Shown: positions 11,522 through 22,113 of the stretch, in pieces
Position numbering within the stretch: the first letter of the stretch is position 1
Layout: every line of letters begins with the position of its first letter
NCBI GenBank assembly: GCA_032622095.1
Contig: CP136068.1
Location: 186,673,309 to 186,737,308 of the forward strand
Direction: 5' to 3'
Length of the DNA stretch: 64,000 nucleotides
Origin: Siphonodentalium dalli
Taxonomy: Eukaryota; Mollusca; Scaphopoda; Gadilida; Siphonodentaliidae
Made by a program: the position numbers and the translations under genes
Notes under the pieces: generated by a model
Seen by the model: only the letters and a program-made list of their open reading frames with translations
Database searches by the model: none
Told to the model about the DNA's origin: nothing

Positions 11522-13273
11522 ATGGATGAAATATTGACATCCACCGACCGCTTATTGAATGGCAACACTGATATAGATATAACCGGTCCCTCACAACCCG
11601 ACACAAACGCGGATGATTGTGCACCAAACGAAGATGAAGTTCCATTATCGTTTAAGTCACCAGAGGATGATCTTCTTTTGGCAGTAAATTCACTAGACGA
11701 CTTTATAAAAACACCGGAAAACGCAAAAAGTGACTGCTCAGCATTTGTGGGATGGATATCAAACTATATTCACTGTGTCACAAAAGAATCATTTCTGCTC
11801 ATAACTCTTAAAGTGTGCGATGATGTCAGTAGGTTAAAACTGATGCGGTCAGTTGTATTTGCAGCAATAAAAGCAACACCGGCGTTCCTAATAGATTCTT
11901 CTGCCGTGCTGAAAAACAGGACCAAGCCGAGAAACGAATCTGCAAATTTTCTAAGCCATAAATTAGTTAGGGACATATATGATCTCTTTTTATTCTCAGT
12001 GGATGAGGACCAATGTTTACTAAATGACATGATAAGTGGTCAACGTAATATTCGGACAAGCACAGCCTCACAAGTAACTGGTTCAAGCACAAATGACATG
12101 TCATGTTCTCATGGCGCGTTGGTTAAAATGATGTCATCTAGTCTCATTGAACTAAAGAAAGAAATGTCAGTTCTTCGCTCGAAAAATACAGCACTCGACA
12201 AACTTATCTCAGAAGATATCCCTCTCATTAACGGGAAAATCAGCAACCTCAGCGCTCGTGTGAATGCTCTCGAAGGGGAAGTAGATGTGACTCAGATCGC
12301 CTCCAATGATATTCGTGATACGGTAGAGAGGATTCAGGATGACAAATATAGTGGTGTAACTAAACTTCGATCTGAATTAGTTCTTGTGAAACGAGATGTT
12401 GGTGACGTTCTCGATTGTGTTGAGGAATCACTTAAGAAGAGTAACTCAAACACATCTGCAATTGCATCTGTCAAGGGTGAAATCCATAAACTGAAATCTA
12501 AAGGTACCCAAAACAAAGCAAAACAGCCCGACGCAAAAAATGAAGTATGGGAAAGTAAGTTATTCCAAGAAGCAGTTAAAGATTTCATGGGAGGTTTTGA
12601 ACAAAAATGTAATGAACTATTCTTCAACCAAAATATTTCTTCAAACAAAACTATGCATGACTCTCCAAATTTGTATACCCCAACCCACACTGTACCAAGA
12701 TCCAAATCTCCCTCTCCAGTTAAATCACAACTAGACACACCACACAGTGTAACGTGTATTCAACCTTTTCGTGGATCCAGCAAGGATGATACAAGTGTGA
12801 ATAGTATTGACTGTGAAGATGAACGTATACCGAAATCAAGACACTCATTACATGCAGCTACTCAGTTCGATGCCAACATAACTTATAACGGAGATAACGC
12901 TACAGACAGCACATTCACAGGAGACGTCAATGGTCAACATAAAAATGATGAATTTGAACACCAAAGCAATCAACATCGCCGACGGAATGCAGAACCCATA
13001 AAAACAGAACGATTTTACGTAGGGAACATCAATAATGATCTAGATCGACGCACTATTGAACGCTACCTTAGCCGTAGAGGCGTCAAGTTCTCTATTGTTC
13101 GTTTGTATTATAGTGATCAGAAAAATAAGTCGTATGCAAGAGTCAACGTATACAACGAGCATGTCGATATGGTCACAGATTCTTTTTTTTTGCCAAAGGG
13201 GTCATTCTGTCGTCCCTGGCTGTCTGAGTATGCTTACAGCAAGTATATCACTTCAAAACGTGATCGGTGGTAA
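11522..13273 (+). CDS. LINE ORF1 protein (RNA-binding/chaperone type), intact
   Basis: A 583-residue reading frame. Residues 1-200 are acidic and polar with no clear domain. Residues about 207-328 form a heptad-rich segment (LIELKKEMSVLRSKN onward) likely to be a coiled coil. Residues about 335-490 are Ser/Thr/Asn-rich linker. Residues about 495-583 (from TERFYVGNINNDL, ending near FFLPKGSFCRPWLSEY) look like a small RRM-like or ORF1 C-terminal nucleic-acid-binding fold, seen in ORF1 proteins of many aquatic-animal LINEs. By analogy the protein would coat LINE RNA as a trimer or multimer in the cytoplasmic RNP. The start ATG directly follows AAATTGTACCGCT with no longer in-frame alternative. 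ORF2 follows after about 250 bp in a different frame. Confidence 0.8.
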   Translation: MDEILTSTDRLLNGNTDIDITGPSQPDTNADDCAPNEDEVPLSFKSPEDDLLLAVNSLDDFIKTPENAKSDCSAFVGWISNYIHCVTKESFLLITLKVCDDVSRLKLMRSVVFAAIKATPAFLIDSSAVLKNRTKPRNESANFLSHKLVRDIYDLFLFSVDEDQCLLNDMISGQRNIRTSTASQVTGSSTNDMSCSHGALVKMMSSSLIELKKEMSVLRSKNTALDKLISEDIPLINGKISNLSARVNALEGEVDVTQIASNDIRDTVERIQDDKYSGVTKLRSELVLVKRDVGDVLDCVEESLKKSNSNTSAIASVKGEIHKLKSKGTQNKAKQPDAKNEVWESKLFQEAVKDFMGGFEQKCNELFFNQNISSNKTMHDSPNLYTPTHTVPRSKSPSPVKSQLDTPHSVTCIQPFRGSSKDDTSVNSIDCEDERIPKSRHSLHAATQFDANITYNGDNATDSTFTGDVNGQHKNDEFEHQSNQHRRRNAEPIKTERFYVGNINNDLDRRTIERYLSRRGVKFSIVRLYYSDQKNKSYARVNVYNEHVDMVTDSFFLPKGSFCRPWLSEYAYSKYITSKRDRW

Positions 13274-13519
13274 TCATGTACGTCCGTAGGAGTTGCTTCT
13301 TTAACTTGAAGCAAATCGGTTATAACTGAATATTTTAAAAGTAATATAGTTGGATAGTTACTGTTTGTTTTCATGCTTTATATTTTCTTATGCTGGATAT
13401 GCATTTGTCTTTATAACACACCAAATATTATATGAATATTTGAATCGCTATTAAGCACAACCTTTTAAATGTACGCACTTCATCTTATGTGCGTCATTTT
13501 GTTATATTTTCACAGCAAA

Positions 13520-15228
13520 ATGCTCTTCTGTACATGGAACGCGACTGGCATCATGTCAAGCGGCCCTTATTTGAGTAGAATATTGGATTGGCAGACTTTG
13601 GATTTCTGTGGCATATCTGAACACTGGCTTCCAGCTAAGAGTGCGAGCTTCATGAATTCAATTTCGAAACATTACCGATGCCATACTGTTTGTGATTTTT
13701 CACAACGGCTTCCCCAACAGCGGGGTCGCTATAAAGGCGGGGTCGCTCTCTTTTGGAAAACAGAATATGACGATCGTGTATCAGTCATAGATTTTAATGA
13801 TGACAGAATTGTTGGTCTCCAATATAGACTATCTAAGCATAAATATATATATATATTTCAGGTATATTTACCATCATCTAATTATCCAATTGTTGCATAT
13901 GAAGACTATATTATGAAAGTTAAAGATGTCATTAAAAGCTACTCACATTTGGGCACACTTGTTGTGATGGGCGACTTCAATGCTAGTCTCAGTAAACCAG
14001 GTAGACGACAAAAACTTCTAAAAAATTTGTTGAAAAAGGCAGAATGTACATCACTGATAGAGAATAGTCTTTGTGATGATATTTGTTCAACATATGTTAA
14101 TCATGATGGGAGTGATTGCTCAAATATTGACCATGTGATAATAAAATACTCTGACTTACCTTTCGTAGCTAACGTTCGCATAATTGATGATTCTGCACTC
14201 AATGTTTCGAATCACAGACCGGTGCAAGTTGAACTTAACTGTGACGCGGGCACCATACCTGATTCCAATGGGTCGAGTGCGGATATCTCAAAATTGAAGT
14301 GGCGTTTGCTCGCCCAAGATGAAAATTTAGTTAAACAGTACCAACATATATTAGCTTCCTTATTGCCACACAGTGAAACGCGTGTACACGATACAATCAA
14401 TTTGGACTTGTATTACAATTCATTGGTAGCTTCTATGAAACAAGCAGCGCAACAATCGATTCCAACATGTAAATTCAAAAGTCACAAAAAACCATTTTGG
14501 AATGAAAATCTGAAAGAACTTCACAAAAAAATGTCCATTCTTAGAAATGATTGGATTAAAGAGGGTAGACCGCGTGGTCACGAACACAGCTCTTTCCAGC
14601 TGTATAAAGACTCAAAGAGACACTTTCGGAGCTTATATCGGTCCATCTCATCCGACTTTATGAGAGAACAACTGAACGAAATTGATCGCTGCGCTGAAAT
14701 AGATAATGATCACTTCTTCAGATTACTAAACGCAAAAAGAGCAAATAACGGCACTCTGGTGCCTCATATTTCGAACATGATGGCTCGATTATCCGAGATA
14801 CAGATGACATATTAAGTGCCTGGTCTTCCTATTACAAAACATTATACTCACCATTGAATAACTCATTGTTCGATGACAATCACTACTCGGTCGTTACCGA
14901 CACAGTTAAAAGATTGAAAGATGATATAATTTCAAAGAGTCTAGATGATCATCTTACTTACCCTGTCAGTATAAATGAACTGTCTTCTCTTATTCCCACT
15001 TTGAACAAGAACAAGTCACAGGGTTATGACGGTTTAGTTTATGAACACATTATATATGGTGGTGAAACTATTTTGAAATGTATTGCTTTTTTATTTTCAT
15101 GTATGTTAAAATTCACTCATGTTCCAGATGATGCAAAAAAAGGCATAATGATCTCACTTTTTAAGGGAGGAAACAAGTCAGCACATAGTTTCAACAATTA
15201 TAGGGCTATCACCATATTGCCAGTAATG
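13520..15228 (+). pseudogene. LINE ORF2, N-terminal part: endonuclease and start of reverse transcriptase
   Basis: The first open frame runs from 13469, but the conserved protein begins at the ATG at 13520 (MLFCTWNATGIMSS). Nuclease motifs in order: WNATG, CGISEHWL with the catalytic Glu, GGVALFW, VVMGDFNAS, SNIDHVII and VSNHRPV (the usual SDH is SNH). Near 14775-14780 the frame changes, because the continuation GSIIRDTDDILSAWSSYY is read in frame 1; a net loss of one base, or gain of two, explains it. Reverse transcriptase then starts (LNKNKSQGYDG, then FNNYRAITILPVM) and stops at 15228, where foreign DNA begins. The missing part resumes in the same frame at 22114. The nuclease would nick target DNA to prime reverse transcription. 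Confidence 0.85.
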
Positions 15229-15310
15229 TAATATGATCGTACGTGACACGTAATGGAGCAACCACCAAGTTGATCATTAAGTTCAACGTTACAATAATTA
15301 TATGATGTAC

Positions 15311-15840
15311 CATACAGGGTACTGCATGTGTTACACCACTCGGAGAAATGTCTGTGTCGTCACACAAATACCATGCTAGAACTTGGATTAATATATTCGT
15401 AATCGTATATAGTCACCAATAGCCGGGTTACTACCGTAGTAACGGACATTGCCCATCTAGTGAACTATTCAAACCCAGCATTGAAATCATGGTTATGATC
15501 AGTCCAAACATATGAGTAAAGTTCGAACATAAGATAATAATAGCTGAGAACCTGGTGCGAATTTAACTGTGGTGGGGCCTCAAGCATATCTACCCCTGCA
15601 CGTCAGAAAAGAAAAGTAGCTTGAGGATGGAAGTGAACCATCATCCCACAGTGAAATCAACCAGGCCTGTTGGGTTTGAATAGTTCACTAGATAGGCAAT
15701 GTCAGGTACTACGGTAGTAACCCGGCTATTGGTGACTATATACGATTACGAATATATCAATTCAAGTTCTAACATGGTATTTTAGTGTGATGACACAGAC
15801 ATTCCTCCGAGTGGTGTAGCACATGTAGTACCCATGTATG
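15311..15840. mobile_element. Fold-back element with ~170-bp inverted arms
   Basis: The left arm (15311-15480) and right arm (about 15664-15840) are reverse complements with roughly 90% identity by eye, including the shared core GTCACCAATAGCCGGGTTAC. The central spacer is about 185 bp without a gene. The ends read CATACAGGGTACT and its complement. It has no transposase and depends on other elements for movement. No clear target duplication was found. Confidence 0.75.
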
Positions 15841-16529
15841 TATATATTCATATATATATATCACAGCAGAAGTTTCCTTAGAATTAATGGATGGAAATGG
15901 AATGCCTCTAATATTTGTATCATTTGAGTCGGACATAGATTACCTTAGCTGCAGGCAATCAATGCAATACGTGTAAACTATGTAGAAAAAGAAATTATTG
16001 AATAAAGTGTAGTGAATATGATGCGTCACTTTAATATTTGAGTCGGACATAGCTTACCTTACCTGAAGGCAATCAATGCAATAAGTGATGTAGAAACAGA
16101 AATTATTGAATGAAGTGTAATGAATATGAAGCGTCATTTTAATGCAATATCGATTGGGAGGAAGAGAAATGTCACTTTAATAGTTAACAATGATATACAT
16201 ATATATATAATTATAGATTATTCACATTGAAGACGATCAATGCAATGACCAGTGTAGAAATGGAAAAAAAATGTTGCCTGAATGAATCGATGTGTGAATA
16301 TAAAGTCTCACTTTAATGAAATGTGGAGATGATGGAATCAACGATGAATTTGCAATTTCTGTAATGATGAAATTGGTTCACATACCGGTATACATGTATA
16401 TGCAGCTGAAAATGTGAATTGACTGAAATGTAATTATGAAAGTGTCAATGACACTGTAGCTCAATGAGGAAAGGGAATAATTTCATGTGTTACAGTTAAT
16501 GGAGCGATTAGGAATGTGCAAAGTTGAAA
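15841..16529. other. Gene-free AT-rich DNA with local duplications
   Basis: A diverged unit of about 110 bp containing GAGTCGGACATAG, CTT(A/G)CCT and GGCAATCAATGCAATA recurs around 15926, 16041 and, more weakly, 16215. No coding potential is seen. Confidence 0.45.
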
Positions 16530-18105
16530 GGCCTAGTTATGCAAAGATTAAAATCCAAGATGGCCGCGACAGCCATCGTTTTTTTGCCAAATGACACAAA
16601 AAAGACTCCTTCCTATTTACATGTCATTGTTAACATCCTTCACAAATTTCATGATGATCCGACAAAAGATACGACCTGTAGCCCGTGTCAAAGGATTTAG
16701 TCATGTAAAGAGTAAAATACAAGATGGCTGCTGGCGACCAGGTTTCTTGGTTGAATTCAAAATGAACCTTTTCCCATCTACATGTAATTGTTAACATCCA
16801 TTACAAATCTCATGATGATTGGACCAAAGATTCGACTTGTAGCCCTTGACAAAGAATTTAGTCATGCAAAGAGTATAATCCAAGATGGCTGCTGGCGGCA
16901 ATGTTTTTGGTCGAACAACCCAAAAATTACTCATTTCCCATCTACATGTCCATTTTAACATCCATGACAAATTTAATAATGATCAGACAAAAGATACGAC
17001 CTCTGGCCCGTGCTAATGGATTGAATTTTGAAATCCAAAAAGACCGCTGCCGGCCATGTTTTCTGGCCAAATGACCCCAAAATGACTCACTCCCATCCAC
17101 ATGTCAACATCAACATTCATGACAAATTTCATAATGATCTGACCAAAGTAAGGACCTGTAGCCTGTGCCAAAGGATTTAGTCATGCAAAGATGGCTGCTG
17201 GTGGCAATGTTTTTTGGTCAAACTACCCCAAAATGACTCGTTCACATCTACATGTCATCTACATGTCAATAGCGATGACAAATATCATAATGATATGACC
17301 AAATGTACAACCTAGAGCCTGTGCTGAAGGATTTAGTCAAGCAAAGAGTAAAATCCAAGATGTATGTTGGCCGAATGGCCACAAAACAGCTCGTTCCCAT
17401 CTACATGTCATTGTTAACACCAATGACAAATTTCATGAAGATCCGACCAAAGCTACGACCTGTAGCCCGCGCCAGAGGATTTAGTCATGCAAAGAGTAAA
17501 ATCCAAGATGGCTGTTGGCGGCCATGTTTTTTTGGCCGAACGACCCCAAAATGGCTCGTTCCCATTTGCCTGTCATTATTAACATCCATGACAAATTTCA
17601 TGATAATCAGACGAACAGTATGACCTGTAGACCACGCGAATCGATTTAATTTTGAAATTCAAGATGGCTGCCAGCGGCCATGTTTTTTGGCCGAATGACC
17701 CCAAAAGGATTCTTTCCAATCTACATGTCATTGTTAACATCCATGACAAATTTCATGAAGATCCTACCAAAGCTACGACCTGTAGCCCGCGCCAAAGGAT
17801 TTAGTCATGCAAAGAGTAAAATCAAAGATGGCTGCTGGCAGCCATGTTTTTTGGTGGAACAACCACAAAATGACTCGTTAACATCCATGATAAATTTCAT
17901 GATGATCAGACAAACAGTAAGACATGTAGACCGCGCCTATCGATTTAATTTTGAAATCCAAGATGGCCGTCAGTCGCCATGTTTTTTGGCCAATGACCCA
18001 AAATGACCTGTTCCCATCTACCGGTACATGTCAATGTCAACATTCATGACAAATTTGATAAAGATCAGACCAAAGGTACGACCTGTAGCCCGCGCCAAAG
18101 GAAAT
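16530..18105 (+). repeat. ~160-bp satellite with AAGATGGC cores, about ten units
   Basis: About ten diverged units of roughly 155-167 bp, each with AAGATGGCTGCTGGCGGCC, CATGTTTTTTGGCC, CATCTACATGTCATTGTTAA, ATCCATGACAAATTTCAT and CGACCTGTAGCCCG. Eight units keep AAGATGGC. Open frames at 16591-16794, 17303-17623 and 17680-18006 translate this repeat and have no other protein features, so I do not call genes. Weaker motifs of the same kind are at 7180-8110. Confidence 0.75.
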
Positions 18106-18560
18106 TGTTGACGGACACACACACGCACACATGGACGTTGTTGAGCTAATAATGAATATGTGATGTGTCGCTTTTAATGAATTGGCAATGACAGCAGTAT
18201 GGAAACGGTCACTGCGGTGGAGTTACGATACATGCTGTTAGGTTATGATACACGGTCTACAGCCCTACAGGTATTAGCGGGTTGTCACACCAGACGTTGA
18301 AGAAAATTATGATATATGTCCATGAGGATCTTTTTAAAGATTGGGTAAGTGTTGGCGCTGGGTATAGCTGTTAAAACATCCGTTAAAACCGCCATAAACA
18401 GAATTAATAGTATAAACAACCTTGTTCTTATACCAATCATAAATACATGTATCACATTAATTTCAGCATGTTGTTATGTTAGTACTTTGTGTTACATTGT
18501 ATGTAAGCAAACGTCATCTTATGTAAACAAACAGTACATCTACATGTATGTAAAGAGTAT
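18106..18560. other. Gene-free DNA
   Basis: No domain, RNA gene or clear repeat is seen between the satellite and the next inverted-repeat element. Confidence 0.4.
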
Positions 18561-19736
18561 GCGATAAGCAAAACACTCAACACCGAGTAGACCCCCACTG
18601 CATATACATGTATATGAAATTTTGTTAGAAATACCACCGTTATTTCACGCCTTTAGATTAGGCTAATTTGGGGACATTTTGGGGGACAGAGGTGATAGGT
18701 TTGAGTGAAGGGGGGGGGGGGGGGTACCCCCTTGTGACTATTGGGGGTACTTTTTAAAGTAAACCGAAAATGGGGGCTGTTTGGTTGTTCTGAAGCATAT
18801 GAAAGGTGAAAGAAATGAACCAATGGCCCCCATATCATTTCCTGGCAACTTGGGCTTATATCAGCATTCAGCAAGTTATGTTACATGTACCCTTATATTT
18901 TCAAGTTTTGTAGGTCACAATTTATTGAATATTGGGAATATTGGATCATTTGACATCAACAAAGCCATTTTATAGATGTACGGTGCTTGAAAGTTCACCA
19001 AGCAGTTCACCAACACACTGATCATGTGTATTTCCAATTAAAATTTAATTTAATCCAAGTTAAATCGCATAATCAAAGTAATTAATGGCTGAACATCACC
19101 AACTTCAACTGTGGAATCTGACCCAATGCCTCCCATACAGAGAGGCCTAAGCTGAATGAGGTTCCCAGAGGGTGAATTTGGTGATGCTAGCCCTCTGGGG
19201 ACCTCATTCCGCAAATGTGAGCCACACTAAATTCAGACTTGGGGACAGCCCACCTCTAGTTCTATTGAGAATCATATATTAACCCTTCATTTACTAAATG
19301 CTTATTGACAAGTAGATGTTGTGGGAAGTGTTCAGATAAAGTCGTTCGTTGAACTTTTCTGAACATTTCCAACCAATTAATAGATATCCTTCTACTAGTA
19401 CACATGTACATGTATGTATTATCTGTTAGTCTGTTGTCATCTGCTTGCATTTCCTGAACACCCCTCTGAATGAATAATAGATCATTCAAATAAATTCTTT
19501 TTTACTTGGTGGGAGAATCCATTTAGTAAAGAAAGGGTTATATCAAATTTTCGCTACGATTCATAAGGCAGCAATGATTCATAGCCTCTACAATTCAGTG
19601 GAATCATGAACTTATTTACAACATACCGCATTACCGGTATAGCCATTTAATAAGCTAAATCTCCGATTTTGGTGTTGAATGGGTCACCATGAATCACTCT
19701 CAACCTAATCAATCACCACGGTGTTTTGCTTATCGC
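18561..19736. mobile_element. Possible inverted-repeat element with GCGATAAG ends, copy 1
   Basis: The left end GCGATAAGCAAAACACTCAA (18561) recurs as the reverse complement ending GTGTTTTGCTTATCGC at 19736. The right 90 bp, including GTTGAATGGGTCACC and CACGGTGTTTTGC, also match the element at 27743-27938. Between the ends are a G run near 18710-18725 and another small inverted-repeat element (19130-19260), but no transposase. The ends could belong to two separate insertions rather than one. Confidence 0.35.
19130..19260. mobile_element. MITE-like inverted-repeat fragment, copy 1
   Basis: Contains GAGGGTGAATTTGGTGATGC, TAGCCC, GGGGACCTCATTC and GCAAATG, matching 39818-40036 in the same order. 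The left arm is shortened or diverged. No coding sequence. Confidence 0.45.
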
Positions 19737-19830
19737 TCACTATTTACATGCTGTATATATACAAACGCTCCGCTCACACAAAGTGTTTTGCGGAAAATAA
19801 CGCATTCTTAATATGATCATTATTCTACAT

Positions 19831-20181
19831 GTACCGCTATACTTAAAGTAATTGACCACCAATAACGTGGTGTCACCCTGTTAATATGGCGGTACTATAC
19901 CGCGGTATCCTCCAATACCGCGGTACTGATACCGCTTGTTAACGCGAACAAGTATGTGTGAGTAAATACCTCCCCTCAAAGAGTTCCATGAAAATCACTG
20001 CGGTATTCAACAAAATTAATGCGGTGCCCGCTAAAAGACCGCGGTATCATTATCGCCCAATACCGTAACTCCACGCCATGACCGTCTCGATACCGCTACT
20101 GTTTATTACCGGTATCGCCGCAGTCATGACCGGGGTATCACCCCGTTTTTCTGGTCAATTACTTTGAGAATAGCGGTATAC
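19831..20181. mobile_element. MITE-like element rich in TACCGCGGTA
   Basis: Its ends are inverted: TACCGCTATACTTAAAGTAA and TTGACCA on the left, TGGTCAATTACTTTGAGAAT and AGCGGTA on the right, about 30 bp each. The interior holds several TACCGCGGTA palindromes. About 350 bp, no coding sequence; the target duplication is unclear. Confidence 0.5.
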
Positions 20182-20401
20182 TATTAGGATATTATTGAGG
20201 AAACTTTCATAATAATGGACATCCATCGTGAGTAAACTAATTCAATTTACGCAACATTTATGAATGTATTTCCGCTGTTTATTTTATCTTGATAGAAACC
20301 GCGCGGCTGGCCAAAACCCAGCGAGCGGGACTATGCGCGCCTACATTTTGTAAACATGAAAGTCTGAAAGATATCTGAATTTGAACTGAATACACATGTA
20401 C

Positions 20402-20788
20402 TACCCTGCTGGGCAAAACAAGTGTCCACTTAACCACGGTGGGCTTAGCATTGCCACTGCGGCCGAAATGCAACTTCACAGCGGCTCCACCAGCTAACTA
20501 CAATTGGGCCGCGGTGTATTTGCCATTCGACCATGGTGTAGTTGCCGCTGTGTGCATTCATTAAACTGAAAAAAGACAATATAAACCAGAAATCTAACCA
20601 CGGTGTACATGCCATTCGGCCCCATTGTAGTTGCTTTTCGGCCATGGTGTACATGTGTACTTGACGGTCGGCCATGGTGTACTTGCCGCTCGGCCGCGGT
20701 GCTCAACTGCAGTTACAAACTCTGAAACCGCCGCCGAACGCCAAACATACCGCGGTGCCAATGGACACTTGTTTTGTACAGCAGGGCA
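20402..20788. mobile_element. 387-bp MITE-like element with probable GTAC target duplication
   Basis: Ends are inverted over about 30 bp: TACCCTGCTGGGCAAAACAA on the left, TTGTTTTGTACAGCAGGGCA on the right. GTAC lies immediately outside both ends (20398-20401 and 20789-20792), a plausible 4-bp duplication. The interior repeats CCATGGTGTACATG / CCACGGTG and CGGCCGCGG motifs many times. Minus-strand frames here (20445-20706) translate the repeat only. Confidence 0.55.
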
Positions 20789-20960
20789 GTACGATTGATC
20801 TTTTCAATTTGAAAACAGAAACAATTCTTTTTCAGTCCTAAATCAAATGATTAAATTAATGATAAGCAAATACCTGTGCAACCTTTGATGATTAGAGAAC
20901 AAATTCAACAATGCCTCCAAGCTCCTGTCGAAAGTGAAAGTGCAATAATCATGTCACAAA

Positions 20961-21250
20961 CAGGTCAGGGAGAACCCAAAATCGATGTACTAAACCTCGA
21001 TTTGTGTAAAAAACCTCGATCGAGGTTCTTCGAGATCATGTGACCACTGGTCAAAATATACACCAATGATATAAGGGGAAACACTCTAGACCAAATATGA
21101 TACTAATGGAAATAATATAGTGTGGAGTATTTCATCTTACACTATGGTAGTGAGTCCATGTAGCTGATCACATGATCTCGAATAACCTCGATCGAGGTTT
21201 TTAATACAAATCGAAGTTTAGTACATCGATTTTGGGTTCTCCCTGACCTG
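20961..21250. mobile_element. MITE with 76-bp terminal inverted repeats and 5-bp duplication, copy 1
   Basis: Starts CAGGTCAGGGAGAACCC and ends with the reverse complement, GGGTTCTCCCTGACCTG. The inverted repeats extend about 76 bp each, including CCTCGATCGAGGTT. ACAAA lies directly outside both ends. A second copy at 38881-39182 has its own 5-bp duplication, so both ends are defined. No transposase. A 5-bp duplication occurs in Transib and in a minority of hAT-like families; the CAGG start favours the latter, tentatively. Confidence 0.85.
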
Positions 21251-22113
21251 ACAAACACAGTTTACACATGATGTCATGAAATTGAATACACTTAACATTG
21301 AATTGCCTAGTCTTCGTGTATCTGTGGTACACAATAATCCATAAAATCCTCAAAACAACATTCATTGTTGCAAATTACATGAAACACAGATCAATCACAC
21401 GTTGATTTTTCAATTTCGTGCCATGTGGGCCTTGACCTTGTAGTGGAGAAATCGGTGTATATAAAGTGTTTGTCGACGCCGATGCCGGCTCTAAATAAAA
21501 GTGTAATGTCGCACTTCTTCGTTGTTTCTCAGTGGATGTGAATGCGATTTGGTATGTGTCCGGGTTGGGTCATGGATGATATTGATTATCGCACATGCAC
21601 ATTTGATTTGTTTTTTTAATTTACAAATTTCGAGTAGAAGATTTGTTTACAATCGAGATGGCTAATCACAAACTGTGCCACAGTAATATTTTACCGAATG
21701 CCATGTTATCAGACTAGAAACTTAAGAAAGGCTGTGATTAATCCTCGATTAATCTATTATTTGATTGAGTCTCTGAATGACTCAGTGAGGACAATTAAAA
21801 AGTGATCATCGGCAATCGTTGTTGTTGTTGTACTTGTATGTAAATTCCTCCGTCTCGGTTGTCTTCGGAGCACGCTGCTCTCCTAACTCAGAACACCGTT
21901 ACTAACAGTCGATTGTGTTGAAGTTGAAGTGAAGAAAACGTAATTCTTCGATCAGTTTCTGCTGGATTCTGCGCAGTAACCTCCCGGAAGTCACGTGTGA
22001 AATTTACAAGAAAGCATACACGCTATTTTCACTCTTGGTATAGAAATATAGAAAAAGTATATGACGTCATAATTCACATGCATTTAGGTATAAACACCCA
22101 CTGGGGTGGTTGC
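21251..22113. other. Right end of the insertion, no gene
   Basis: A TATATAAAG box-like string near 21460 and AATAAA at 21494 lie here, but no exon can be supported. The open frame that starts at 21997 is translated insert DNA until 22113; LINE protein begins only at 22114. Confidence 0.45.

Larger units (their letters stand above)
15231..22113. mobile_element. 6.9-kb composite insertion inside LINE ORF2, flanked by TA
   Basis: The LINE protein breaks after ...ITILPVM at 15228 and continues with YKLFEKLLKSRL at 22114, with no residue lost. The junction bases allow a 2-bp TA duplication (15229-15230 and 22114-22115). The insert begins ATATGATCGTACGTG and ends GGGGTGGTTGC; I see no convincing terminal inverted repeat, only GCAACCACC near 15257 matching the reverse complement of the right end. 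Inside are a fold-back element (15311-15840), a satellite (16530-18105), several MITE-like elements and no intact transposase. It is probably a series of nested insertions. Confidence 0.7.

Noticed and set aside
16591-18006. Repeated protein-like frames (TNFMKIRPKLRPVARAKG type)
   Set aside because: They track the ~160-bp satellite unit, whose length is not consistently a multiple of three, and show no start or domain.
21997-22113. First 39 codons of the long frame containing reverse transcriptase
   Set aside because: The LINE protein resumes only at 22114; the preceding codons are inserted DNA in the same frame by chance.
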